From Plutella xylostella (Eukaryota > Arthropoda > Insecta > Lepidoptera > Plutellidae), in assembly GCF_932276165.1 (NCBI RefSeq), contig NC_064012.1, positions 14,515,501 to 14,579,500 on the forward strand: DNA of 64,000 nucleotides. Direction: 5' to 3'. A model generated the notes under the pieces. It was given only the letters and a program-made list of their open reading frames with translations, made no database searches and was not told the DNA's origin. The position numbers were made by a program, and so were the translations under genes. Numbering within the stretch: position 1 is the stretch's first letter; every line of letters starts with the position of its first letter. Below, in pieces: positions 21,207 to 33,900 of this stretch.

Positions 21207-22946
21207 TAGTGATGTAACGAATGTGTGTTTTTGGACATTCGCGAATGCGAATGCGAATGCGAATATCTGATATCGATATTCGCGAATGCGAATGCGAATG
21301 CGAATATTCAGTTTGTGTTCAAATTTGACGTCATTTGTATGGTTTCGTGGCATTCTTGTTGTGAACGAGGTACGTTCCGTTCTAGTCGCATTCCGAATGA
21401 GACTAGCCAATACTAGTCGCAGTTTTTTTTTGAAGTACCTAGTTACACTTTATTTAGCTCCGTAACTGTTACGACACATTGCGACTGTGTACGGTTTCTG
21501 AGGGCGACTTACACGAAACATTTAAACGTAAGGTACGTGCGCCTTGTAAGGCCCATTTTTTGCAATAATTAAATAAATAAAAAAAATTAAACAATGTAAG
21601 AAAATACACTTGATTACTATATTCTACATTTATTTTTAAATATTAATCAACAAATAAATCATCAGATTAAATCAAGCTTCTTTACGGAAACAATCATTTT
21701 CGAAAACCTCTAATGTGGGCCTTCTTAGGAACATAGGCACTTATCATGGCCCGATATTAATCAAGTATAATTTATAAATTCTATCAGAACAAAAACCACG
21801 TTTTTACGTAAAACTTAAACAAAAATATGAGCTTCTTTGTTAATCAATCAATTACTATCGATTTTTTGGGCGTTAATAGTACGGTGGCTTAGTAAAACTA
21901 AATCTACATTCAATACAAAAGTCTGTAATGATATTAAAATAATAAAAATGTTCTTCTGTTATTCTAACAATTATTTAGAGTGAAAAACTTTACTTTTTTT
22001 TTTTTTTAACTTTACTTGGCTTTATTAGGTTAATTAAAAAATATTTTTGAATTTTTGTTTATTTTATAAGTATTTAAACTGGAAAGTAGGTACTTAAGAG
22101 ACCGTAACTACGCTTAAAGTTTAGTTTCAGTGTTTGAATATAACATTTCATATATAACAATTCTATCTTTCATGTTCCAAAGAAACTATGATTTTGTATA
22201 GTCCTGTAAGGCCCGGGGCATCTTGGTAACGCGTGTGGTGGGCCTCTTCATATGAACTTTTCATGGTGACAAGACCTAATGAAATTAATCGAAAAACAAA
22301 AAAGAATACAAACAACGCTTAGCTTCTTCAGAATGTCCTTGAACCTACGAAAATCTGTATCGAAAAAAAACGATAATAGTTTGTTATTTTAAAGAAATAC
22401 TACTAAAAAGTTTGTAAACATTAGGTTGTAAATCGTAGGCCATTTTTTCTATGGCACTAAACATTAGAGCGAAATTTCAACTTATCCGGGCGTTTAGAAG
22501 ATTTAAATTTTGTAAGTGGGCCATTTTAGGAATAGGGCCATCTCTGGCGCACGTACCTTATTTAAATCTATGGCTGTCTTGCTGTGACACTATATTGTGA
22601 AAATACGGTGATTGCTTAAAGAAGCTAAATGTTTAGGTCTTATGACACTATTAACTACCTATATCTAAAGTTTCATTTTACAAAGTAAATAAATATGATA
22701 AAGTAAGACTGTTAATTTGATTAAGAGAGTGACTTGTAATAAAAAAGTTACTTATCGACGAATGGATTTTGACTTTGCTAACTTTTGTTAATCATTATTT
22801 TTAAATAGTTTTTTCTAAAAAGTATCTACTGATATTCGCAAAACATTCGCACCAAATTTTGCGAATGCGAATGCGAATGCGAATATCCAAAAAAGTGCGA
22901 ATATTCGCGAATGCGAATGCGAATGCGAATATTCGTTACATCACTA
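21207..22946. mobile_element. hAT-type non-autonomous element, carrying a nested element
   Basis: TIR TAGTGATGTAACGAAT at both ends with a perfect 8-bp TSD GTATGTAT (21199-21206, 22947-22954), diagnostic of hAT. Subterminal arrays of GCGAAT hexamers flank both ends (21239-21305, 22861-22930). Without the nested insert the element is about 710 bp and has no transposase. Confidence 0.92.
21531..22558. mobile_element. 1,028-bp TA-flanked element nested in the hAT element
   Basis: Inverted ends AGGTACGTGCGCC with TA on both sides (21529-21530, 22559-22560). GGCCC/GGGCC words recur inside both ends and in the middle. It is AT-rich with no long ORF. The TA duplication suggests Tc1/mariner ancestry. 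Confidence 0.75.
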
Positions 22947-23124
22947 GTATGTATGTATTATATCATAAAGTTTGAATAAGCTTGCCATTGGATGTTGTGG
23001 TATATGTAGGTATGTAAGTACTATAATATACCTCACATTTAATGTTGCATGCCTATTGTTATTCAATGTTTAATCTATTATTTAAAATGTCCCTAATGGT
23101 TTGAATGTCTGTGTTGTATTACTT

Positions 23125-23258
23125 ATGCCCGCTGGACTGACAACCTTAGGAGCGTAGCCGGTAATGGTTGGATAAGGAAGGTCGAGGACCAAGTGTTGTG
23201 GCGCTTCTTGGGAGAGGCCTATGCCCAGCAGTAGATGATTATTGGCTGATGATGATGT
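23125..23258 (+). mobile_element. RTE-type LINE 3' end, plus strand
   Basis: GGTCGAGGACCAAGTGTTGT, then GGGAGAGGCCTATGCCCAGC and ATTGGCTGATGATGATG. Same 3' end as the 16.2-kb copy, opposite orientation. Confidence 0.78.
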
Positions 23259-25203
23259 TGTAATAGTTAACTTGGCTGCTATAAGTAAAGGTGTTCTATC
23301 TATCATGAATAAGAATGCATTTTATGTTTATAAAATCCTTTAAATGGTATAATTTGCCATTAATGTTTGTATGTTCAAACTAGAAGGTTGTTCTAGAACA
23401 TAAAATAATTCTATGACAAACAAACTAACAAAGTTGCTAAATAATACATGCCCAGAACTGGGCCACCGAATGCTAAAATATTGTGTTAAAAAGAGGCAAT
23501 TTAGTGAAGACATGACATATAGCAAATAGTTAAAAGTATCCTCCTTAAGTTGACATAATAATATACTATTATAGGGGCTCCCTTTTATATTGCAAAGAAG
23601 AGAATTGAAAATTAATTATTTAAATGGATACTAAAGGGTGTTATCTACATGCTATATAAATGTAAATAGTAAGTCGGCCATGACTGCATCTTCTCAGCTT
23701 AAACATGGTGATAACATCATCCAATATGAAGGGACTGAAAAAAGCTGTCCATCATTACTGCTAGAGTATAACAATGAACATGAATCCTAGGATATTAAGG
23801 ACTATACAATAAGGCCATACCAATTTAACATTAAAGCAAGCATATTCATATAAGATTCATCAAGTACCCATCTTAATAAAGATGTAATTGCACTGGACCA
23901 AATAATTTAACCCCATGTTTTTAACTGTAGCCATAAAAATTCATTTTAAACAATTGACTAGTGTGATGGAAACGGCTATAATTAAAACTTTAAACATTAC
24001 GATTATTAGGTAAAGTTGGAGGTAGAAAGACGTAACTAATTAGTATCAGTAAGTCAGTAAAAGAAAAAATCACATACCGTAAACACATCAAAATTACGCA
24101 GCGACACAGCTTTTATCTGAACGCAAACATAGTAAAAGCAGCTTCACTATCTTTATCACTAATGTTACAGTAAAATCCGTTGGTTATATCAAAAAATATT
24201 GTCAGATTGTATTGTTACGAAGTTACAAGTAATTAAATTTCTACGAAAACTCACTCATTCGCCAAGAGTTGAAGTTTCTCTACTTTTTTAAATATTTTGT
24301 CGTTATGTTGGTGAGCATGGTGGGCCATAGACACTTGGGGGTCACTCCGGTTACTGCAAGGACTTTTGGGTTACTGTTGTTAGCTTACGAAAAAATAAAG
24401 AATCATATCGTAACTCGCTATGACTCTATTTCATTATAATAAGTGCAGAAACGCCATTAACAAAAACACACACTGTTATTTTCTCATGTGTCTGAGAATA
24501 AAACGACTTATCAGACAGACGATGATAATGATGGTTGACACCATTGTTCTGAGGACAGCGTCGCTTTGGTCAGTAAACAAGTCAGTCGGTTGGTCAGTAG
24601 CGATCGATGCCCACAGATTACTTGTATTTTGAAATTTTTGAAAGACAGATCAAAATATTTACTTTTATAGGTTATGTTTTTAGTATTTCAATAAAACTAC
24701 AAATTAATACTGAAGACAATGTAAATGCTTATTAAATGAGTCAATCAAACAGTCCCTGAGCCATATTTAGATTTCACTAATAAATCGAACATAATATTAT
24801 TACTTTTATCGATGCAAAACTGATTTTATTCTGAGGCTGCAGGAAACCATAAAACTAAAATGGTTTTGATCAAGTGGAGATTCAACTGCCGAGCTATTTT
24901 ATGGCAAATAATGTAAGCTATCGGTTGAGTATTCTTATCAAAAAGGAAATTTCATACGTATCAGCTCAGTCAAATTATTACAGCTCCATTATTTTTAATC
25001 AATATTTATGGGGCTTTTCGTGATTTTAAATACCGGCGTACTCTGGGCAGTCCGCGACTGATGACTGCTTTGTCTGCCTAATCTTCTCACCATGGTGTCA
25101 AATCCTAGTCCTGCTTGTCCCCAAGATGCTAAGAAAAAGATTATGTACAATTTACACAATAAGCTTAATGCTAAAAATCATAATGAATTTTTATTTTTTT
25201 CAG
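23259..25203. other. Intergenic to the 5' region of the ZDHHC16-like gene
   Basis: Should contain the promoter and first exon of the ZDHHC16-like gene, probably around 24.1-24.6 kb, but I could not fix either. ORFs here are short and unsupported. Confidence 0.45.
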
Positions 25204-25351
25204 ATCTCACTGTTCATGGAAGATATCCCAAGCTTCACTCACAGCCCGGTCGCTCACATATAACAGACTAATGAACCGAAGCTATGTAGTTGACATCTTG
25301 TTAGAACCTATATTCTGGATTGTTGATAATTTCTCCAAGTATCTTGGCAAG
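25204..25351 (+). CDS. ZDHHC16: ZDHHC16-like exon a (N-terminus)
   Basis: Acceptor TTTTTTCAG|ATCTCA and donor GGCAAG|GTAAAA. From the ATG at 25271 it encodes MNRSYVVDILLEPIFWIVDN and on to LGK. The frame stays open upstream to the acceptor, so the true start may lie in an unidentified exon near 24.3 kb. I tested a strong donor there (ATGTTG|GTGAGC at 24311), but its phase does not fit. Confidence 0.8.
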
Positions 25352-27352
25352 GTAAAAACTTGAAACAAGCAACAAGAGTTTATAGCATATTTTAATGCTC
25401 TGACACTTTATTTGCATGCTGAAAAGTAGTCTGACAAGGCAGTGCCTATTAGATCACCCAAGATAACATTTCTTATATTAAAATCCAGATTTATGTGCAT
25501 TAAACATCCTCTATACATATAGATGCCTTGCAACCTAACACTAGCTTACCTGATATAACCTTTAGTATTTTGGAATAGCCTGGATAATTTGCTTAATTAT
25601 ATCTTCTAGAGTTATAATTACTAAAAGAAAACATCAGAAAATGCTCTGTACTGATATAGGAAAATAAAGCAATCAACCTAATAGACATGATAAATATTAT
25701 TCGCAGGTATTTGTGTTCTGCGTGACAGTGCTAACAACAGCAGTGGTGTGCATAGCATACTGGCTCGGCCTCCCATACTGGTGGGAGCGGAGTCCGTACT
25801 TCACAGTTGTCCTGGTGATAGTTGGACATTGGCTGCTTCTGAACATTGTGTTCCATTACTACATGGGTGTTGCTACTTCGCCGGGCCACCCTCCGAATGT
25901 AAGTTGATGATGATTATTGTAGTGTATTATGAAGTTTTTAGAAGTCAAACTATGATAGATCTTCATATGGGTGTTTACTTTAAATATTTTTTGCCTGTAA
26001 ATTGTCTGATCAAGCTTTATGTCAGTCACTTACAAATGAAATGATGATGTGGTGGCTATTAATTTTATATGTAAGATACAAAAGGCTGTATCTTCCTAAA
26101 TTATAGTTATTAAGCAAAGCAAAAAATAAAAAATACCTATTGATCACTCGCCGCCGTGATCACCATTACTGTGCGAGTGTGAGGACACTATAGCTGATGT
26201 GAAAGAGACAAACACAATTGCCGTTTTTCACTGTGCTTTGTGATCAGTCTTTACCAAAAATATAATACCTTCTTCTAAGAACCTCAACTCTCCTATTCCA
26301 GGGCTCAACAATCATAGAAGCAGCCAGCATATGCAAAAAGTGCATACAGCCGAAACCACCACGCACCCACCACTGTTCTGTATGCGACCGCTGCGTGTTG
26401 GTCATGGATCATCACTGTCCATGGCTCAACAACTGTGTGGGATACTATAATGCTAGATATTTCTACCTCTACATGGTCTATATGGCTGCTGGGGTCAGTT
26501 TTGTCATCACTGGCGGGCTGGATATAGGATATGTGGTGTGGCTTAATGATACTGGTGAGTTTGATTAGCAATCCTAGCATGACAGATGCAATACGTTCTC
26601 CATCTCGTTCGCTCTCGAGGCCGCACAATGTGAGTGAGAGCGATGCAAAACTTATGCATCGCGCATTCGCGCTCACTTTCGCGCCTCTCGCCTAGTGCTA
26701 AATTAAGCTAAAATTAAGAATTAAACTAATGTTGTGAGTTGTGAGAGCTATCCAAATCGAATTCTTTTCAATTCGTTTGAACGGTTTTTCATGATTGCTA
26801 CAAATGATTTTGCTTGAGTGATAAGGAGCTAACATCCTACTACCATTTACAGGAGGCATAATCCCTCACAACGACCCCAACCTCATCGGGCATCCTGTCA
26901 AGTTGAACCAGAGCGGCTTCCTGGTACCTATCAACAACATCGTCGAATACGACTCGGACCTAGCTCCTCGGGAGCACGACCTGCCCATCCCACCAGTGAC
27001 AGAAGCCCAGAGAATCGCAGCCCACCCGTGGAAGAGAAAAGCCGTCATGTTCATGGCGGTCACCTGCGTAGCCACACTATTCGCACTGGGCACGCTGGTC
27101 ATCATGCATGGGAAGAACATAAGCAGAGGAGAGACGAGCGTTGAAGCGCACATAAATGTTAAGATGAGGAAAATGCAAAGTGAGTTTAAGAATCCATACG
27201 ATTTTGGTAGGAAGAAGAATTGGAGGCTGTTTCTTGGTTTGGTCAAGGGTAGGAGTTTCTGGCGGCATGTCCTGTTGCCGTCCACTCATAAGCCGATAGG
27301 GAACGGCTTGTCATTCCACACGCAGTTTGAAGTAGAAGATGACTGGCCGTGA
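25204..27352 (+). CDS. ZDHHC16: Palmitoyltransferase ZDHHC16-like, DHHC family
   Basis: A membrane enzyme that transfers palmitate to cysteines of substrate proteins; family members of this type act in the ER/Golgi. Coding exons are 25204-25351, 25707-25898, 26302-26554 and 26853-27352 (stop TGA 27350-27352), with all phases matching. From the ATG at 25271 the product is 341 aa: two transmembrane segments in exon 2, then a cysteine-rich domain with CKKC, THHCSVCDRC and the catalytic DHHC at residues 127-130, a third hydrophobic span in exon 3 and a fourth (AVMFMAVTCVATLFALGTLV) in exon 4. The C-terminal ISRGETSVEAHIN, FKNPYDFGRKKNW and VLLPSTHKPIGNG are the ZDHHC16 signature as I know the family. 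The first exon is open upstream of the ATG to its acceptor, with ARSLTYN before it resembling the family N-terminus, so a further upstream coding exon is possible. Confidence 0.92.
25707..25898 (+). CDS. ZDHHC16: ZDHHC16-like exon b (TM1 and TM2)
   Basis: Acceptor TTCGCAG|GTATTT and donor AAT|GTAAGT, exactly 64 codons. It holds two hydrophobic spans, VFVFCVTVLTTAVVCIAYWL and VVLVIVGHWLLLNIVFHYYM, ending TSPGHPPN before the cysteine-rich domain. Confidence 0.92.
26302..26554 (+). CDS. ZDHHC16: ZDHHC16-like exon c (DHHC domain, TM3)
   Basis: Acceptor ATTCCAG|GGCTCA and donor ACTG|GTGAGT. It contains the whole catalytic core: CKKC, HHCSVCDRC, MDHHCPWLNNCVG, then YNARYF and a third membrane span. 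The catalytic cysteine is in DHHC. Confidence 0.95.
26572..26700. mobile_element. MITE family E, copy 4 (diverged)
   Basis: TCCTAGCATGACAGATGC at the left and CTCGCCTAGTGCTA at the right, with ATGTGAGTGAGAGCGATGCA inside. It lies in the last intron of the ZDHHC16-like gene, starting about 18 bp past the donor. Confidence 0.65.
26853..27352 (+). CDS. ZDHHC16: ZDHHC16-like exon d (TM4 and C-terminal tail)
   Basis: Acceptor TTTACAG|GAGGCA; it ends with TGA at 27350-27352. It holds a luminal loop, the fourth membrane span and the cytosolic tail. The TTxE motif of many DHHC enzymes is replaced here by ISRGETSVE. Confidence 0.93.
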
Positions 27353-28698
27353 CAGGGAATTAGGGTAGTAGGTAGTATTAATAGGAAAACACTATTATCA
27401 CGCATAGATGAGCGATCGAAGTTTTCTGTAGTGGATTAATAGCCAGTTCTATAGATAAGAGTATTTACAGATATACAAATTTGGCAGGATAGAGGATTTG
27501 TTTAGTTTAGGTTTGGCTATGGCTATACTAGCACTCTTGATTCCAGGTTTTACAAGCCGTTTTTCGTATTGAGATTGAATATTTATGCGTGCTAATATTA
27601 GTCTATGCAACTAGGCATAGATCACTTCTAGTCCCCGGTACTTCACCGGTCAATTCCAAGTACATTAAATTAGGTATAAGTACATTATTATTTATTTACT
27701 TATAATAATTTAAGTGAAAGTACGTATTATATTTAAGTTGGTTTTTTATTCCACTAATCTTGCTATCATTTTAAAGTTTATTGATTATACGCTTTTGGGT
27801 CTTTTAGTTTATATTTTTATAGAGGTTCTTACTGATTATTCTGTCTCAGACTTTTTAGTAAAGTTCATGATTGAAAGACTGCAAGTCCACTACAATTAAA
27901 TTCAAAATATTTAGTAACTGGATGTGTACATGAAATTGAGTATGTACATGACGCTCTAAATCTAAAATTTGTCTTCAAAGTTTTTGACTATAATATTTTT
28001 ATTGGACTTCAACTATAATATACTTTGTATACTGCTTCAACTTCTACTAATTTACAGATTGATAGTGTGAAAATTAATAATGATTCATACACATGTGGCC
28101 ATATGGACTCAACTGGATACAGATGAGCCAATCAGAATGCGCTATAAACTGTTCCGCCATTTTGAATCATCTTATATACTATTGGGGAATCCATAAAGCT
28201 TAGAACCGCTTGGAGCCGAGTGTTCGATAGAATAGGTACTATATTAAACGCTAACAAGACGAGTTGTGCATAGGATATTGTTTTGAATTCGCGGGGAGTA
28301 GCTATGAAAGTTTGTACTATATTCGGTATATTCACTGCCAACATTCGCTAATGCTTCCATTCCACCGTGTGACCGCTGATATTATTTAATATTTCTTAGA
28401 ATCATTCGATATGTTCCTATTTAAGACGTTACAATAGTAAGTAACATAGTAATTGTTAAATGATGATAGTACATTTAAAGCATAAATAGTGAATCTCAAC
28501 ATTCTTAATGTAAAAAAATCAAAAATGTATTTCCATTCCATGAAGCATAAATATTGTATGAAGTATAAGTACCAACCTAAAGTAAGTACAATACCTATCT
28601 TTTAAACGATAATTATCATTGTGTGGTTAAATTATGGCTTATGGCTTAGGGTAATCTTAAGAAAATACATACCTATTTCAAATCTCAAATGAAAAACA

Positions 28699-28704
28699 AA
28701 TAAA
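28699..28704 (+). terminator. Candidate poly(A) signal of the ZDHHC16-like gene
   Basis: AATAAA 1.35 kb past the stop. Another lies at 29126. Which one is used cannot be told. Confidence 0.3.
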
Positions 28705-29163
28705 TTATTATTATTGGGAAAAAATGGTTTCTGACACGTTACCTTACCCCTGTTCCATTTTTTAATTCGGATTTTTTGAACATAGTTAAAATAGTTTGGT
28801 AACGTATTGAGACTTGGTATTAACTATTGGTATTTATAAATTATTTATTTCTTCAATTAAATGTGAGTGAGTAGTTTACACAGTTACCAAAAAATATTGA
28901 GGTAAGTACTTAATATGATGCCCAAAGGAAAACATAATAATAAACATCGTAGTTTTTTATTTGGATGACAAGTATAAGTAAAAGACTTATTAACTAATGA
29001 CTTATAACTAGCAATACTATTTTATGTATGAGACATTTACTACTAACGTACGTAGATAATACTAGCACCGCCATTATCAACAATGGAAGCATTTGATATT
29101 AGGTATTAATATAACATTCAAGTACAATAAACGATAAACAATCATTTATTTATTTTATTTTAG

Positions 29164-29295
29164 AAGGGCTAGTACGGGGCGCATTTAAGACGTGACAAAA
29201 GTTTTCCTTCGTGCTCGGTCTTGAGGCTGCGCCATGTGAGTGAGAGCGCGATGCAAAAAATATGCCACCTCTTAAATGCTCCCCATGCTACTAAC
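29164..29295. mobile_element. MITE family E, copy 3
   Basis: AAGGGCTAGTACGGGGCGCA and, inside, GACGTGACAAAAGTTTTCCT and GTGAGTGAGAGCGCGATGCA. The right end GCTCCCCATGCTACTAACC is degraded. Confidence 0.78.
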
Positions 29296-30689
29296 CAAGA
29301 ACAAGACATAGATTTAATATTTTTGCATGAAGCTAGAGTTAAACATTTATTCAAGTTGCCTATAGACTCACCAAGTTGGACTTCGGAAACAGTGTATGTT
29401 ACCTATATGCATAGGTGGATACTTCATGATTTAAACTTATAACGCTATTCTGACTGGCTAGCCTTTCCCTAGACCAGCTTTAGCTGCTTTATAGATACAT
29501 TTATACTTAATTTTGGGAAGACATTTAATGTTACTTGAATTTATTCCTTATATTCTCTTTTGTACATAAACTAGTAAGACACAGTTGTGAATTTAAATCC
29601 CTAAACGATCGCCTATTCAAAAAAGCAGAAGAATCAAGCTTTTTATTGATAAGTACTTATCATAAATAGTGCTAACGTATTATGTTTACTGCCCGACGAA
29701 AAATATTCCCCATGGTTTCCACGATATCACTCAAATTCCACCGGTTAACTAAATTTAAAAAAATAAATAAAGACATTCGTAGTTTTCTTACTGCTTCGAT
29801 CCGTGTCGTATTATACTAGTATTACTACTATTACATTATTCCGAGGTCTTGCAAGCAGCAGTAACTATGCAGACAGCAGAAGGATCAGCAAATTAAAATA
29901 TCTGTTAGCTATTCTGACCACAAATTAGCTAAGTAGGTATACTGGGAAGAAAGTGAAAAAAAAACAAAATTATAGTTAATCTATGTTATGGTTAATTTAT
30001 CCATGATAATTACCATGTTTTCATATAACTACGTTGGTACTCCATAATTTATTGTACTCTACTACAAGAGAACGGTTTTGTGTTTATGAAGCTAAGTAGA
30101 TTGTTTTATAAATGAAGCCAAAGTTATTCTTTAGGTTTGGGCTTAAAATCCTTGAACTGTTCTTACGGTAGGTAAGTACTTAAATAATTATTTAAGTATG
30201 TATACGTTCATGATTATTAAATTGCAAGAAATGGTGCTCTTATGTGCTTATTACCTACCCAATAAAATTTAATTGATGAGGCTGAGAAACACTGAATTAA
30301 AATGCCCTCAAAAATTCAATAAGTTCGTTTAAATAAATAATTATTACTTATACATGAAGGTACGAACATATCGGGATTTTTTGTCATTAATTTGTAAAAT
30401 TAAAATCTCTTATTAAACTTTGGTTTTCATCTAAATAATAATATTTGATTGATCGGTCTACCAAATAGCTGTAAGTAATATTTTATGTGCGTGCACAGAG
30501 AACAGAACTTAGCCATAGGTATTATTATAGTTTAGTACTAGATACCTACATAACAGTAGACTGAGTTGGTAAAATAAAATATCAATATAGGAGGCACTAG
30601 GCAGACCTACAAGGCTTTAACAGCCCGTGTTACAAATCTTTCACATACGTATAACCCTATAGGTATGCCTAGGCAGGCATTGCAACCAA
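29296..30689. other. Intergenic, and 3' UTR of FoxF
   Basis: AT-rich; it must hold the FoxF 3' UTR next to 30690. No clear minus-strand AATAAA close to the stop, and no element recognised. Confidence 0.45.
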
Positions 30690-30976
30690 CTATTGCATAG
30701 AATACTTCATGTGATCGTAGTAAGCTTGGACACTGGTAGACGTGGCTATCGGTTGCGTGTTGACGAGCGACGACGGGGCTGACTGTATCCCGGTCATAGA
30801 CGTCGGCAGCGGGTTGGGCAAGGGCGTCGGAGGGGGTGAGGTGTAGGCCTTGCGGTCGGGGGGCAAGGCGGGGAGCGGGGACGGGAGGCCGAAGCCCCCG
30901 AGCCCGCTGATTGGTCCGCCGGAGCTCAGCATCTGGCCGTGGACGCCGCGGACGCCGGGAAACATCGTGCTTGGAC
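30690..30976 (-). CDS. FoxF: FoxF exon 2 (C-terminal tail)
   Basis: Acceptor CCCGCAG|GTCCAA; stop TAG at 30692-30690. It encodes 94 residues, Pro/Ser/Gly-rich (FGLPSPLPALPPDRK, PPPTPLPNPLPTS), ending VQAYYDHMKYSMQ. The split Gly codon and the like strand and composition bias support joining it to the forkhead exon 12.3 kb away. A cDNA would settle it. Confidence 0.82.
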
Positions 30977-33900
30977 CTGCGGGCAAGGATAGCGTGACGT
31001 CAGTGCGAAAGTATTCTGAAGAAAAAAATCTGGCTGATAAAGTTTAAGGGAATTTGGAATTTATAGGTATACCTATTTAGAAGTATAAATTACATGTTTC
31101 TTACATATTCAACTAGGTCCGTGATCTACTTGTCAAACTGAACCACTGTCCTCAAACTATCCCCAAGAATTATCGTGCAGGAATAATAATATATCGGTAC
31201 CCTATCTAGGAGTAACTAATACACTCACGGGCAAAGAAACAGTTCTACTCACAAAATGTCGACACCAAACAGCCCCAATTTTTTTCAAATACATATTTAA
31301 ATTAAAATTTGAACGAAATATTATCGTTTTTAGTTGGTAATATCCTAATGCTTAGTTAATTATACTTATACTTCAATGTTTCAGAAGGCGTCATTAAGCT
31401 AGCCTTTTCCGAGTACGGGCCTAGATGAAAAGTTTCCACTGAGAAAAGCACCAAATCACTGTGGCTTTTCTCAGTGGAAACTTTTCATTGTCCGTGAGTG
31501 TAACATCCAATTTACAAAACACTTTTCTTGAAATTGCAACCCAATATTCACGCTAGCAGAACCCCAATCTATTACACATTACCAATCTAATTTCTCTCTA
31601 CAGAACCCACTAAATCACTGGCTAAAAAAACCAAGGCGAGCCGGCCATTCATCCACCTTCTACCATCCACTTCAGCTGTCATCGCCTCTAGTTCCAGATA
31701 ATGGTTTGAAGTAGTTCAGATGACAGATGCCCTCGTGGCTTCCATGACAGAAGCCAGAGTACGGTTTTAGATGAGGAATAGCTGGTGGGGTTGAGTTTAT
31801 GCATAATTAATTGGGATTTAAGTTGGTTGTGGATTTGATGAGTTGCTTAGTTATGTTACGCACTCACGCCTTGTACTAATGTACTCCCTTGCTTACTAGT
31901 TATGTTACGATGTTTCGTTAGTATAGTAACATAATACATGTTATGTTTGCTGATCGTTTAGATATGTTATGTTGTTCGGTTATTAGATAATTAGAAATAC
32001 GGGGTATATTAAGAACTTACTATAACAAGTTTGTACCTATGTAAATATTGTTACAAACTAAATTTTGTTTAATAATATGTAGTAATATCAATAGGGAATA
32101 TGCAAGTGGTTCAAATAAAGGTCAAATATTATTTATAATAAACTTTGTTGTTTCATAACTACGACTCCATCATTATTTTTGATTATAATTTATTTTTGAG
32201 CAAGTAAATGAAGTTGAAAAGTACAAAAAAACTTCGGTAAATTCTAACTTCCGAGAAACGTCACCCATTTTCTTAGGGCGGATGTGACGTCATAATTCTT
32301 TATATATCAATCTCAGAATAATAACTTCTTTGCGTTTGCGTATAGTTAAATAAATGTCAAGTGTAAACAAAGAAATGTTAATGTCACCGAGTATTTGTGA
32401 TGCTCGTTGTGATCAGATACGATGGATCACATAAAAATTCTTCCAATAGATCCTAACCTCCTATAACCTCTCCACTTCTTGTTTGATATGCTTGTTTGTT
32501 TGCAAAGTTTAGGACTTTTTATATTTTTTGTTGGTAGTGTATGGGCTGCCACTAGTTGTTCTATTGTAATGAGGCGTAAACAGCCATTCGCTACTCAACG
32601 AGCCACTCAAATATGCTCCATATTGCAACACAATAAAATTAAATTTGTATTGTAAGTATTATGAACGGAACATGACACAAGTTGCTCTTTCTACTTTTAG
32701 GTTATAATGGCAGTCGTTAGTATATTTCAAAAGTTGTTATTTTTTTCTAAATTAAGTTATGGAAGAATTCTCGTAATCAGAAGAACTGGACACATTAAAT
32801 TTATTACGCAGTATGAACGAGTAAACTGTGGCCAGCTGCGGAAAAGGACAGCAAAGACTATTGAAAAGTCGAGAGCCGTGTGCATATTAGGGAATATGCA
32901 TATATTTTACAAAACACAAAACAGCCACTGGTCACACTTTATTACCATTACAAAACAGCCACTGATCACACTTTATACACTTCCTTTTTCGTTTGTTACC
33001 ATGACAACATTGGTTTGTTGAAAATACAAAAGTACTCTGTGATTACTTGATTAGGTAAAAAGTAAAAAATCTATGCCGACTGACGGGACTCATTATTCTG
33101 AGCCGTGAAATTAAACGATTATGACGTCACGACAGCCCGCCATCCTGACGGGAATTTCAAAGTGGTCGTGATGGTTGTAATTTTTTAACTTTCTTTAAAA
33201 TACCTTAAATTACTTATTTTGGCGTTGAATTTTTTTAAACTATAATAAAGTGATGTAAAACTATCCAATAAAAGTATAAAAAAAAATTACGCATATTCCC
33301 TATTACCTAGCTAAAAATCATAAATTTGAATTAAATATTCATAAAATCGAACACAATGATACCTGTTTATTTAGCATTACTTAAAGATCAAAGTAAACAT
33401 TACGGCTAAATTCAAAAATATCTAATGTAGGCATTCTCTCAGTTACAGTAACCGTAAAAGATCAAGACCTAATTTCAGGAAATCGACGCGTGTGGCAGAG
33501 ATCACACTTCTCGACTAAAATGTATAAAGTTTCAGCTTTAGTCGGCATTTGTTTACACATTGGCCAAAAAATCGAACTATTTTTTTTACATCTTTTTCAG
33601 CTTGTAAACTTTTTGCTATGCGACCTTTAACATAGCCCTATTTGTACGTGTTTTTTACGTGCATCCAAAAAGGGTGAAGTTTTTTTTATCTTCCGCCTGC
33701 GATGCTGCGTGCGCGAGCATTAAAAGTTTTTTTTCTTTACACGGTAATGGATCTGTTAGCCTGTTATATTCAGATGATGTACAGTTGTGTAGAATATGCA
33801 GTGTAGGGCTATTAGGCAGAGTCACACAGATTCGTCTCTACATTTAACTTCTTGATGGATCGCAGTGTGTTGTAAACGATTATGATTCCGAAACCTAGAA

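Noticed and set aside
25092..25300. ATG at 25092 as start of the ZDHHC16-like protein
   Set aside because: Its frame reaches a stop and is not the frame of the DHHC protein; the T-rich run before 25204 is an acceptor.
26903..27352. 149-aa stand-alone ORF
   Set aside because: It is the last exon of the ZDHHC16-like gene, not a separate gene.
32707..33021. 104-aa plus-strand ORF
   Set aside because: No domain; lies inside a TA-flanked repeat and contains a local duplication (ACAGCCACTG).
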